From: JAAZKI01 sp012799905
GTDB lineage: Bacteria > Verrucomicrobiota > Lentisphaeria > Oligosphaerales > Oligosphaeraceae
Direction of reading: 5' to 3'
Assembly: GCA_050949415.1 (NCBI GenBank)
Contig: JBMNFR010000012.1
Location: 62,001 to 126,000, forward strand
Length of the DNA stretch: 64,000 nucleotides
Numbering within the stretch: the first letter of the stretch is position 1; each line of letters starts with the position of its first letter. This document shows, in pieces, positions 8,703-16,908 of the stretch. The notes under the pieces were generated by a model that saw only the letters and a program-made list of their open reading frames with translations, searched no databases and was not told the origin of the DNA. A program made the translations under genes and the position numbers.

Positions 8703-9216
8703 TGCCGTTAGGGGTGGGGTTATCTCGACGTTTCATCCGCCGCAGCCAGCGGCGCAGGAGGCGGAATTTGTGGGAAAGGAGGTTCTGCGTCCGGCGCTGG
8801 CGATCGCAGGCCAGGAAGACTGTCAGCAGCCCTGCCAGGAAGACCAGCAGCACTACAGTTTCCTGCCAGGGGGCGGCGCCGGCCAAGGCTTGTTGCAGAG
8901 CCGTGACTGCGGCCTGGCCCAGCAGTAGCGGGGGAAGCGCCCAGTACACGCGGCGCTGCAGCCAGGCGGTTGCCAGGAAATAGCCGGGAATCGTAAACAG
9001 CAATCCCCAGATGCACAGGCTGGCTAAGCCAAGGATGGACACGCCGGCCAACGTCAGGCTGACTGGCAACAGGAAAGAGATGAAGTCGCCAACGCCGCTT
9101 GGCAGCAAGCCGAGGAGCGTGCCGCCAGTCAGGCACAGCCAAAGCAGTCCAATCGCAGCGGCAAGGCCTTGCGAACGTCTTGGCGGCGCCGAGTGGTTAT
9201 CATCAACAGAAGCCAT
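8683..9216 (-). CDS. Membrane protein of unknown function, coupled to moxR
   Basis: The 177-residue product has about four hydrophobic segments (near residues 18-45, 45-75, 88-115 and 118-138) and a very basic C-terminal tail (RFLLRRWLRRMKRR-like). I do not recognise a family. The ATG at 9216 was preferred to an in-frame TTG at 9228; neither has a strong ribosome-binding site. Its 3' end overlaps the moxR start by 20 bp, so the two are probably one operon. It may be a membrane partner of MoxR, which is inference from context only. Confidence 0.6.
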   Translation of the reverse strand: MASVDDNHSAPPRRSQGLAAAIGLLWLCLTGGTLLGLLPSGVGDFISFLLPVSLTLAGVSILGLASLCIWGLLFTIPGYFLATAWLQRRVYWALPPLLLGQAAVTALQQALAGAAPWQETVVLLVFLAGLLTVFLACDRQRRTQNLLSHKFRLLRRWLRRMKRRDNPTPNGIETRHD

Positions 9217-9390
9217 GTGCGAGTTCAATCAGGTGCGAGGAAAATGATAGGTGGGAAGACATGTCAATTCGGCCATGCCATTGTCTAAGCTTACATTCAT
9301 AGTATAGTATCCGTTTTGAATTATTTCTCCAGATGCAGCGGCACTTCGCCAATAATTTGCAATCGGCCAGTCTTCTGTAGCGCCTTTGCA

Positions 9391-9470
9391 AGGCGCCAGT
9401 TTTTGGGGTGCGCCTGTCCCCCCAGGCTAAAGCCTGGGGTTAAGCATGGTTAAGCGCCTACGGCGCAAAT
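9391..9470 (+). repeat. Dispersed repeat with AGGCTAAAGCCT hairpin
   Basis: The stretch GCGCCAGTTTTTGGGGTGCG through GGTTAAGCATGGTTAAGCGC is nearly identical to 56165-56235. It carries a small palindrome (CCCAGGCTAAAGCCTGGG). No gene is present between 9217 and 10210. Confidence 0.7.
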
Positions 9471-9554
9471 GGATGTGGACATGGTGGACGGTGTGGACAT
9501 GGTACTACTATCAGCCAAATTTTTGTTTTTGGAAAAGATTTTCTGGAAAACGGC

Positions 9555-9840
9555 GTTTATGTGTCACCCCTGGCGGGGCTCAAAATTATTATATGCCTCA
9601 CCCAGGGCTTCGCTACGCTCACCCTGGGCTTTTATGTTGCTGGCCCTTTGGGCCGCCAGTACGACGCACATCAGCCGCCGTCCACAACGTCCACCCAGTC
9701 CACCACGTCCACAACAGCCGCGGAGCGGCAAAAGCCCGGAGGGCGACACATAGAAGCCCAGGGTAAGCCGGGCCGCCAGGCCAGGCGCAGCCCTGGGTGA
9801 GATGGCATATATTTGGAGCCCTGTAAGGGTGACACATAAA
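9555..9840. repeat. Inverted pair of the CACCCAGGGC dispersed repeat with TGGAC units between
   Basis: The arm 9555-9650 (TTTATGTGTCACCCCTGGCG ... CACCCTGGGCTTTTATG) reappears as reverse complement at about 9730-9840. The spacer holds GTCCAC units. Each arm also folds on itself through CCCAGGG/CCCTGGG. A single diverged copy lies at 3190-3330. Confidence 0.75.
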
Positions 9841-10002
9841 TTAGGTTGTGGACGGATAGTCCACCCTAGGGACATGGCGGCCAGTGTAGTCCAAACTCAC
9901 TCTCGCCCCTCGCCTCTTTCCTGACTCTGCAGCTCGCCAGAACTCCGAATATCAGCCGCTGACCGATTACGTTCAATATATGTAAAAAACATTCTTTACG
10001 GT

Positions 10003-10030
10003 TTGCCTTCTATTAGAAGCACAGTACATT
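10003..10030 (+). promoter_or_regulatory. Candidate sigma70-type promoter
   Basis: TTGCCT (10003-10008) and TACATT (10025-10030) are separated by 16 bp in an AT-rich stretch. It would drive the structured RNA ending at 10154 and possibly the oxidoreductase operon. Confidence 0.4.
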
Positions 10031-10039
10031 AGGCTTAGA

Positions 10040-10154
10040 TGTTTAAAAACGGCAAACGGTCTGGCCGAGAAACAGAGAGCCTGCCTCGCCGATGCATTAC
10101 AGGAGTAGTGTGTCTACGAGTGGTTCTTTCGATTTCTCGACCAGGCCGTTTTTT
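10040..10154 (+). ncRNA. Structured leader or small RNA ending in a terminator
   Basis: A long stem pairs ACGGTCTGGCCGAGAAA (about 10056-10072) with TTTCTCGACCAGGCCGT (10133-10149), about 15 of 17 positions complementary with two G-U type changes, and is followed by six T residues (10149-10154). The interior (about 60 nt) could hold smaller stems. The GlpA-like gene begins 57 bp later. It could be an independent small RNA or an attenuator controlling that operon. It does not match a riboswitch class I can name from sequence alone. Confidence 0.5.
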
Positions 10155-10210
10155 GTATTGAATAAATTTAGCATGGGTGATGGCAGAGTAGGGCAGGGCA
10201 AGGGCGTATT

Positions 10211-11668
10211 ATGTACGATATAGTCATCATTGGCGGCGGCGTCATCGGTTGCGCCATCGCCAGGGAACTGAAACGATGGCAGTTAAAGGTGGCGCTGTGT
10301 GAGCGCAGCGACGACGTTGGCGCTGGCGCCAGCAAGGCCAACAGCGCCATCATCCACCCTGGGCATAGCGCCAAGCCAGGCACCGCCATGGCCCGCCTCA
10401 ACGTCATCGGCAACCAACTCTACGACCAGCTCTGCCAGGAACTGGACATACCGTTTCAGCGTTGCGGCTCTCTTACAGTTGCATTTGATGAGGAAGAACT
10501 GCCAGCGCTGCAAAGCGTCTACCAGGACGGACTTGCCAATGGCGTGCCGGACATGCGCCTGATTGACCGCGATGAATTGCTGCGCCGCGAACCCAACCTC
10601 AACCCGGAGTCCGTGGCTGCTTTGTTCGCGCCCACCGGGGGCATTGTCTGCCCGTATGAACTGACCGTCGGCCTGGCTGAAAATGCCGCCATTAACGGCG
10701 CTGATGTCTTCCTCAACGCCAAGGTCACCCAGGTCAAAAGGAATGCCGGCAATTGGACCGTCTGCACTGGCCGAGGTGATTTCGACTGCGCTGTCGTTGT
10801 CAATGCCGCTGGCTTGTATGCTGACATTTTCAACAACCAGGTCAGCACCGACACTATGCGCATCATTCCCCGCCGGGGTGAATACTGGATGATTGACAAG
10901 AGCTTTGACGGGGCTTTTCACTCCACGATTTTCCAGCTGCCGGGCAAAATGGGCAAGGGCGTGTTGGTGTCCCCAACCGTTGATGGCGCCATCATCGTCG
11001 GGCCGAATGCCGAGGACATTGACGACCGCGACGACACTGCCACCACCCGCGCCGGCCTGGAATACGTGTACCAGGCGGCCAGCCGCATCTGGCCGGCCTT
11101 GCCACGCCGGGCGCTGATCACCAATTTTGCCGGCAACCGCGCTCACTTGGTTCGCCATGACTTTGTGCTTGGCGAGGCGCCTGATGCGCCAGGCTTCTTC
11201 AATGCCGCTGGCATCGAATCGCCCGGTTTGACTGCGGCGCCAGCCATTGCGCGCGAGCTGTCAGCCGCCATTGCGAAACACTTGCACGCCAGCGCCAATG
11301 CTGAGTTCCAGCCTTGCCGGCCGCCAGTGCGACGGTTCCGCACCATGACAATGGCGGAACGAGCGGCAGCCATTGCGGAAAATCCAACCTATGGGCGCAT
11401 CATCTGCCGCTGCGAACAAGTCACTGAAGCGGAAATCCGCGATTGCATCCGCCGTCCCGTGGGCGCCCGCAGCGTTGACGCTGTCAAGCGCCGCACCCGC
11501 GCCGGCATGGGCCGTTGCCAAGGGGGATTTTGCATGCCCAGGGTCGTCGCTATCCTCAGCGAGGAGCTCGGTATTTCGCCGTTGCAGGTCACCAAAAACG
11601 GTGGTAATTCTACTATCCTTACCGCGAAGCTCGAAGAATTGTCTAGGGAAAGGAAGGCTGAGGCATGA
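10211..11668 (+). CDS. FAD-dependent oxidoreductase with BFD-like [2Fe-2S] domain (GlpA-like)
   Basis: This 485-residue protein starts with an FAD-binding Rossmann motif (DIVIIGGGVIGCAIARELKR) and a DAO-type oxidoreductase domain to about residue 360. A C-terminal BFD-like domain has four cysteines (ICRCEQVT and GRCQGGFC) that should bind a [2Fe-2S] cluster. This architecture is that of anaerobic glycerol-3-phosphate dehydrogenase subunit A-like proteins, which oxidise glycerol 3-phosphate or related hydroxy acids. It overlaps the next gene by 4 bp (ATGA), and a DUF1667 gene completes the triad seen in many anaerobes. AAGGG precedes the ATG. The exact substrate is not proven by sequence. Confidence 0.88.
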   Translation: MYDIVIIGGGVIGCAIARELKRWQLKVALCERSDDVGAGASKANSAIIHPGHSAKPGTAMARLNVIGNQLYDQLCQELDIPFQRCGSLTVAFDEEELPALQSVYQDGLANGVPDMRLIDRDELLRREPNLNPESVAALFAPTGGIVCPYELTVGLAENAAINGADVFLNAKVTQVKRNAGNWTVCTGRGDFDCAVVVNAAGLYADIFNNQVSTDTMRIIPRRGEYWMIDKSFDGAFHSTIFQLPGKMGKGVLVSPTVDGAIIVGPNAEDIDDRDDTATTRAGLEYVYQAASRIWPALPRRALITNFAGNRAHLVRHDFVLGEAPDAPGFFNAAGIESPGLTAAPAIARELSAAIAKHLHASANAEFQPCRPPVRRFRTMTMAERAAAIAENPTYGRIICRCEQVTEAEIRDCIRRPVGARSVDAVKRRTRAGMGRCQGGFCMPRVVAILSEELGISPLQVTKNGGNSTILTAKLEELSRERKAEA

Positions 11669-12942
11669 ACGCCATCATTCCCATTGATGTGTTGATCATC
11701 GGCGGCGGCCCGGCTGGCCTGGCTGCTGCGCTGGCAGCCAAGGCGGCTGGCGCTGATGACATTCTTATCCTGGAACGCGAAAACGAGCTGGGCGGCATTC
11801 TCCGCCAATGCATCCACACCGGCTTTGGTCTGCATATTTTCAAGGAAGAGCTGACCGGGCCTGAATACGCTGCCCGCTATATCTCCGACGTTCAAGCGCA
11901 GAACATTCCAGCTCAATGCGACACGATGGTCATTGACATTACGAGCGACCGCCTGGTCACATGCGTCAGCGCGGCGCACGGCTTGCAGCAATTTCAGGCT
12001 GGTGCCATTGTCCTGGCCATGGGTTGCCGGGAGCGTCCCCGGGGTGCCCTCGGCATTCCCGGCGCACGTTGTTCCGGCATCTACAGCGCCGGAACCGCCC
12101 AGCGCTTTGTCAATCTGGAGGGCTACCTGCCGGGTCGACGCGTCGTCATCCTTGGCTCGGGCGACATTGGCCTGATTATGGCCCGCCGCCTGACTTTTGC
12201 CGGCATCAAGGTCGAGGCCGTGGTCGAGCTGATGCCGTATTCGAGCGGCTTAAAGCGCAACATCGTCCAGTGCTTGGATGATTTTGGCATTCCGCTTATG
12301 CTCAGCCATACAGTCACCGCTATTCATGGCAAGGGGCGATTGACTGGCGTCACTATCAGCAAGGTCGATGCTGACCTGAAACCGATCCCCGGTTCAGAAC
12401 TCCATCTTCCGTGTGACACGCTCCTGCTCTCCGTAGGACTCATCCCGGAAAATGAATTGTCCCGCAATGCTGGCGTGGACTTGGACGCGACCACCGGCGG
12501 GCCAGTGGTTGACAACCGCTTGCAGACGAGTGTGCCCGGCATCTTTGCCTGCGGCAATGTCCTGCACGTCCATGATCTCGTTGACCATGTTTCCGTAGAG
12601 GCTGCCGAAGCCGGTCGCCAAGCGGCTTTGGCCGCTGCCAGTCGCCATCAGGATGAGCCTGAGTCGGCTGTCACTGTCCGCGCTGGCGATGGTGTCCGCG
12701 GCATTGTTCCTCAGCGCATCAACTCGGAGGCGTTGACGACGGCGCCGGTCAAACTGATGTTCCGTCCGTCCAGCGTCTGCAGAAACGCCGTGTTGGTGGT
12801 GGAAGCTGACGGCGTTCCCGTGCATCGGGTCAAGAAGCGCGTCCTTACGCCTGGAGAAATGGTCGAATTGTCCATCAAGCCGGATTTCTTCGCTGCTGTC
12901 AAGCCGGTTCGGGAGCTGTGCATCAGCTGCGAAAATCAATGA
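11665..12942 (+). CDS. NAD(P)/FAD-dependent oxidoreductase
   Basis: This 425-residue protein has an N-terminal FAD-binding motif (VLIIGGGPAGLAAALAAKAAG), a second nucleotide-binding motif (RRVVILGSGDIGLIMARRL) at about 155-175, and the FAD-closing motif around GIFACGNVLHVHDLVD. GGILRQCIHTGFG contains a cysteine at the position used in this group near the flavin. It overlaps the GlpA-like gene by 4 bp and is followed by DUF1667. Together they resemble the three-part glycerol-3-phosphate dehydrogenase-like complex of Firmicutes and spirochaetes, with electrons passed from FAD to an Fe-S cluster and then to NAD or quinone. Partner identity is inferred from gene order. Confidence 0.88.
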   Translation: MNAIIPIDVLIIGGGPAGLAAALAAKAAGADDILILERENELGGILRQCIHTGFGLHIFKEELTGPEYAARYISDVQAQNIPAQCDTMVIDITSDRLVTCVSAAHGLQQFQAGAIVLAMGCRERPRGALGIPGARCSGIYSAGTAQRFVNLEGYLPGRRVVILGSGDIGLIMARRLTFAGIKVEAVVELMPYSSGLKRNIVQCLDDFGIPLMLSHTVTAIHGKGRLTGVTISKVDADLKPIPGSELHLPCDTLLLSVGLIPENELSRNAGVDLDATTGGPVVDNRLQTSVPGIFACGNVLHVHDLVDHVSVEAAEAGRQAALAAASRHQDEPESAVTVRAGDGVRGIVPQRINSEALTTAPVKLMFRPSSVCRNAVLVVEADGVPVHRVKKRVLTPGEMVELSIKPDFFAAVKPVRELCISCENQ

Positions 12943-13022
12943 TGCAACGCCGTGCCTTCGGCCGACATGCTCTGGGTCATCTTAGTCACGTCCAACTTTT
13001 TTCTGATTACCCCATGATCACC

Positions 13023-13376
13023 ATGAAACGCGAAATCACCTGCATCAGCTGTCCGCTGGGCTGTTCCCTGGAAGTATCTCTTGCCGACGGCCAGGTCGTG
13101 GCTGTCACCGGCAATGAATGTCCGCGTGGCGTAGCCTACGCCCGGCAGGAGTGCGTGCATCCGGAGCGTATGGTCACGGCGTTGATTCCGATTCCGGGGC
13201 GGACGCCGCCGCTGAGCGTCAGAACCGAGCGGCCAATTCCGAAAAACAGGATCTCGGATTGCCTGTGCGCCATTGCTGCTGCTCGACCTACGCTGCCCAT
13301 TCGCATTGGCGATGTCATCATCCCTGACGTCGTTGGCGTTGGCGTCGCTGTCATCGCCACCCGCGACTTACTTTGA
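13023..13376 (+). CDS. DUF1667 protein, small cysteine-rich partner of the GlpA-like complex
   Basis: The product begins MKREITCISCPLGCSLEV and has four clustered cysteines (CxxCxxxC and a later NECPRG), as in DUF1667. This family nearly always follows a GlpA-like and an NAD/FAD oxidoreductase gene, as here. The frame is open from 12918, overlapping the preceding gene, but the conserved domain begins at 13023, so that ATG (or 13014) is preferred. At about 117 residues it fits the family's usual length. It may bind a metal or Fe-S centre. Its 3' end overlaps the convergent gene at 13368 by 9 bp. Confidence 0.85.
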   Translation: MKREITCISCPLGCSLEVSLADGQVVAVTGNECPRGVAYARQECVHPERMVTALIPIPGRTPPLSVRTERPIPKNRISDCLCAIAAARPTLPIRIGDVIIPDVVGVGVAVIATRDLL

Positions 13377-14642
13377 ATTGTCGTCCGTCTCGGTAAAAAA
13401 GCAGTTGAGGAGCATCAGCATGGCGTGGGTCTGATGTTGATGCACGTCAATGCGAACGATGGCGGAATCGCGGGATGCGCTGATGCCTCCGAACGACTCT
13501 GGCTGCACTCGCCGCAGTGATTTCAGCAAGGGATTGAAATCCTGGTAGGGGCCGCCGTATTGCAAGGTAATCAGCTGGTTGGTGATGCGTTCCGCAGTCT
13601 CCCTGAGCACGGCCATGCTTTCGGTGTCTTTGCGCACTTTAGCGGCGCGCCAGGCGCCGACCAGCCCTTCGACGGCATAGGCGGTGTTGCCCTGTCGGTA
13701 TTCAAGCTGGTTGTCATACAGCAGCCACCAGGACATGGCCAGGGCAGCGTCAGCCGCCAGGTCGGCGTGCGTTGTCCAGCCTGCTTCCAGGTATTCGGCG
13801 CTGGCCATGCACCCCCACTGGTAAAACCCCTTGGTCAATTTCGTGTCGCCCCCGGGCCGCCAGCAGACGACCGTGTATTTGGCGATCAGGCGCGGCAGGG
13901 CATATTCGATTCTGGGCAACAGGTCGGTTCGGCCGAGATAGCGCGCGGCCTTGCAGTAGGCCAGCAGCGCCTCGCCGTCATAATACGGACTGGCGACGGT
14001 TTCCCGAAAACCGCTCGGCGCATCGTATGACCGGGCCCAGGAGCCGTCCGGCATTTCCATTGATTGCAAATACGTAATGTTCAAGTTGAGATAAGTCAGG
14101 TAGCGGTCTTTGACTTCTTTGGGCAACGAGATGCCCTGGCCGCGGAGGAATTCGATCAGGCTGAGGCAATACAGGGCGACGGTGCCGGTCTTGATATTCT
14201 CCTCGCCAGGGTAGACTACGGTCGATTCGCCGGTCGGCAGGACAGTCATGCAGCGCGCGAAGAAGTCGAGTCCGAGAAGCACTCCTCGCCGGGTTGGCTC
14301 ATTGCTGCGATCGCGGTTCAGGCTGGCCAATCCCCACAGTGCGCCGGCCTGCCGGACTTGGTTATCGTCCTCATAGACTTCGTCGCTGGCCATGTCCTTA
14401 CCGTAGATGAAGGAGCCGTCTGACTTCTGGTGATTGAGATAATACGCCCGGGCGGCTTCTATTGAGCGGACGAGGGTTGTCCTGGTCAATGGCGGCGGCG
14501 CTGGCTGCGTCTGCCAGTAGTCGCGCGCGGCATATGGTCGCAACAAGTCTCCGAGACGCTGCAAGTCATCGTCACCGAGGCTGAACATGGCAAGTATTAA
14601 AAAGAGCGGCGCTGCCGCCTTGAACAATATATTTTGTCGCAT
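13368..14642 (-). CDS. Secreted alpha-helical (toroid-like) protein of unknown function
   Basis: After a signal peptide (about residues 1-23), the protein shows repeated helical hairpins with polar-aromatic patterns, for example YYLNHQKSDGSFIYGKD, YLQSMEMPDGSWARSYD and YYDGEALLAYCKAARYLGR. These resemble the alpha/alpha-toroid of terpene-cyclase/pectate-lyase-like or glycoside hydrolase folds, where QxxDGSW motifs are common. No catalytic signature was recognised. The ATG at 14642 is 8 bp from GGAG, which is better spaced than 14648. Only about 14 bp separate it from the ClC gene upstream, so the two are probably cotranscribed. Confidence 0.65.
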   Translation of the reverse strand: MRQNILFKAAAPLFLILAMFSLGDDDLQRLGDLLRPYAARDYWQTQPAPPPLTRTTLVRSIEAARAYYLNHQKSDGSFIYGKDMASDEVYEDDNQVRQAGALWGLASLNRDRSNEPTRRGVLLGLDFFARCMTVLPTGESTVVYPGEENIKTGTVALYCLSLIEFLRGQGISLPKEVKDRYLTYLNLNITYLQSMEMPDGSWARSYDAPSGFRETVASPYYDGEALLAYCKAARYLGRTDLLPRIEYALPRLIAKYTVVCWRPGGDTKLTKGFYQWGCMASAEYLEAGWTTHADLAADAALAMSWWLLYDNQLEYRQGNTAYAVEGLVGAWRAAKVRKDTESMAVLRETAERITNQLITLQYGGPYQDFNPLLKSLRRVQPESFGGISASRDSAIVRIDVHQHQTHAMLMLLNCFFTETDDNSK

Positions 14643-14656
14643 GGACATTCTCCGGA

Positions 14657-16477
14657 CTATAGCTCGTCGCTGGTTTGCAGCATCTTGCGATAATGGGCAA
14701 AAACGTCCTCCCGGGCCAGGAATCCGGCCAGCCTGCCATTGGCGTCCAACACGGGGAGGTGTTTCAGATTGTAGGAGTCGAAATTGCGCATTGCCTTGGC
14801 CAGATCGTCGTTTTCGTGCACCGCGCCCAGCGGCGGCTCCATCAGGTCATCAACCAGCATGATGCGGTGGACGTTTTGGTTCAGCATGGCCAGCAGCACT
14901 TTTTCTATGTGCAGGATGCCGGCCAGCGAGCCATCCGGCCTGAGCACGGCAAAGACTTCATCATGCCGCTCGTCATTTTCGACAATATTGATCAGGTCAT
15001 CAATCGAGTGGGTCGGCATCAGCGCCCGGAAGCTCGGGCGCAGGCATTCACTAACTGGAATCCGGCGCAGCACCATCTCGTCCCGATCATCGTCCAGGAG
15101 GTGACTTTCAGCCTGGCTTTTGCGATAGATGGAATGCGGTTCAAACCGTCGCGCCACCACCCAGGACATTGCTGAGACGATCATCAAGGGCACCAGCAGA
15201 AGGTAGCCGCTAGTGACTTCCGCCACCAGGAAAATGCCGGTCAACGGCGCTCGCATGACTGCGGTGAACACCCCACACATGCCGAGAACCGCAAAGTTGC
15301 TTACCGGGAGGTCGGCCAGGCCGGTCATCTTGATGAGTCGGGCAAACGCGAAACCGGTGAAAGCGCCAATGAAAAGCGACGGCGCGAAAATGCCGCCGTC
15401 ACCGCCGGATTCGATGGTCAGAGCCGACGCCACTGCCTTGCCGAAGATGTTGACGGCGACAATCAGCGCCGGCAGCACGACCGGGAACGGCAGCCAATCC
15501 AGGAACGGATTGGGTTCGCTCAAGCCGCTGGTGTCGCCGGCCAGCAGCTGGCTGATCTGGACATAGCCCTTGCCGCGCAGCGATGGAAACACCATCAGGA
15601 TAACGCACAACACACTGCCCCCAGCGAGCAGCCGCGCCCAGGGGTTGGTGAAACGCGCATGCAGCACTCCGCCAATCCGATATGTGCTGCGGATGATAAA
15701 AACGCCGACCAGCGCACAGACGATTCCACAGAGAAAGACGTACGGAACATTGACCGCCTGCCAGGGCAGGTTGGCGGCCAGGGCAAAGGGACTATGGCCC
15801 ATCAGCAAGCGGGCAACAACCGTCGCTATCGCGCTCGATAGCAACAAGGGCACCAGGCCGGCCACGCTGAATTCCGGCAGCAGCACTTCAACCACAAAAA
15901 GAACACTGGCGATCGGACTGTCAAAAATCGCTGAGATCGCAGCGGCGCAGCCACAGCCGATCAGCAGGTTTCGAAACATTTTGTCGACATAAAAGAATCG
16001 TCCGCAGTTGGCTCCGATGGCCGCGCCGGTCAGGACGCTGGGCGCCTCCAGTCCGGCGGAGCCGCCCAAGCCGACCGACAGGCCGCTGGACAGGATGTGG
16101 TTGAACGTCTCCACCAAGGGGATGTGCGTGTGCCGGCGATCCAGGGACAAGATCAGCGGGCTGAGGCTTTTGGCGTATTGCCCGCCGCCGAGACGGCGCT
16201 GCACCAGCAGGGACAATGCGATGCCGACCAGCGGCAAAATGAACATCAGGACGTTTTGCCACCACAGGCGGCCTTCCCAGGGGCCGACTACCTGCTGGCT
16301 CCAACGGCTCAGCAGCTCGACCAGCTCATGCAGAACCGTTGCCGCCAGAGCTGCCAGCACGCCAATGAGCGGGGCCAAGGCCAAGATCAGGCTGCGCGCA
16401 TCCAGTCGACGTCCCCACGCCTGCTGCATGTGCAGCATAGCTTGGCGGTGAATATGTTTGATTTGAGACAGTGACAT
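14657..16477 (-). CDS. ClC-family chloride channel/transporter with C-terminal CBS pair
   Basis: This 606-residue protein has about ten hydrophobic helices over residues 25-455. The conserved GSAGLEAPSVLTGAAIG segment corresponds to the GxxGxEGP motif; the gating glutamate is kept, while the usual preceding Arg is Leu and the following Gly is Ala. GGDGGIFAPSLFIGA matches the GGxFxPSL motif. The N-terminal GSGIP motif was not found, which suggests a divergent ClC clade. Two CBS domains (about 475-600) follow, normally sensing adenine nucleotides. The likely role is Cl- or other anion transport, as channel or H+-antiporter. It leads a two-gene operon with the secreted helical protein. Confidence 0.88.
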   Translation of the reverse strand: MSLSQIKHIHRQAMLHMQQAWGRRLDARSLILALAPLIGVLAALAATVLHELVELLSRWSQQVVGPWEGRLWWQNVLMFILPLVGIALSLLVQRRLGGGQYAKSLSPLILSLDRRHTHIPLVETFNHILSSGLSVGLGGSAGLEAPSVLTGAAIGANCGRFFYVDKMFRNLLIGCGCAAAISAIFDSPIASVLFVVEVLLPEFSVAGLVPLLLSSAIATVVARLLMGHSPFALAANLPWQAVNVPYVFLCGIVCALVGVFIIRSTYRIGGVLHARFTNPWARLLAGGSVLCVILMVFPSLRGKGYVQISQLLAGDTSGLSEPNPFLDWLPFPVVLPALIVAVNIFGKAVASALTIESGGDGGIFAPSLFIGAFTGFAFARLIKMTGLADLPVSNFAVLGMCGVFTAVMRAPLTGIFLVAEVTSGYLLLVPLMIVSAMSWVVARRFEPHSIYRKSQAESHLLDDDRDEMVLRRIPVSECLRPSFRALMPTHSIDDLINIVENDERHDEVFAVLRPDGSLAGILHIEKVLLAMLNQNVHRIMLVDDLMEPPLGAVHENDDLAKAMRNFDSYNLKHLPVLDANGRLAGFLAREDVFAHYRKMLQTSDEL

Positions 16478-16539
16478 TAAGCAAGAAAAAAGGTTGCGAT
16501 AAAAAAGACATTAGCCGGGGAAGAAGCCGTATGTACCGT

Positions 16540-16632
16540 ACGTAGTTCAAGCTTTAGCTTGCCGTACGTAGTACAGCCTTTAGGCTGCCGTAGGTAGTAC
16601 AGCCTTTAGGCTGCCGTAGGTAGTTCAAGCGG
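16540..16632 (+). repeat. 26-bp tandem hairpin repeat
   Basis: About three and a half copies of a unit CCGTAGGTAGTACAGCCTTT-AGGCTG are arranged head to tail. Each unit contains the palindrome AGCCTTTAGGCT (or AAGCTTTAGCTT). It lies immediately upstream of the ClC gene. Confidence 0.85.
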
Positions 16633-16648
16633 GTTCTGCAAGGTCGTG

Positions 16649-16683
16649 TGGACGGTGTGGACATAGTGGACATAGTGGACGGT
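16649..16683 (+). repeat. Short TGGAC cluster
   Basis: Four GTGGAC units (GTGTGGACGGTGTGGACATAG and onward) are spaced 9 bp apart, joining the tandem hairpin repeat to heptamer locus 2. Confidence 0.6.
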
Positions 16684-16686
16684 CTC

Positions 16687-16901
16687 CCTCGCCTCTCGCC
16701 CCTCGCCCCTCGCCCCTAACGAATTATGAATTATGAATTATGAATTATGAATTATGAATTATGAAATGCGCCTCAGCATTCAACATTCAGCATTCAGCAT
16801 TCAGCATTCAGCATTCAGCCCCTCGCCCCTCGCCCCTCGCCCCTAAAAAAGCCCCTCGCCCCTAAAAAAGCCTCTCGCCCCTCGCCCCTAAACAAAGCCC
16901 C
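16687..16901 (+). repeat. Composite heptanucleotide repeat locus 2
   Basis: One round of (CGCCCCT)n, (GAATTAT)n, the linker GAAATGCGCCTCAGCATT, (CAGCATT)n and a long second (CGCCCCT)n run is present, in the same order as locus 1. It fills the space between the convergent ends of the promoter region of the ClC gene and the nitroreductase stop. Confidence 0.93.
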
Positions 16902-16908
16902 TACTTAT

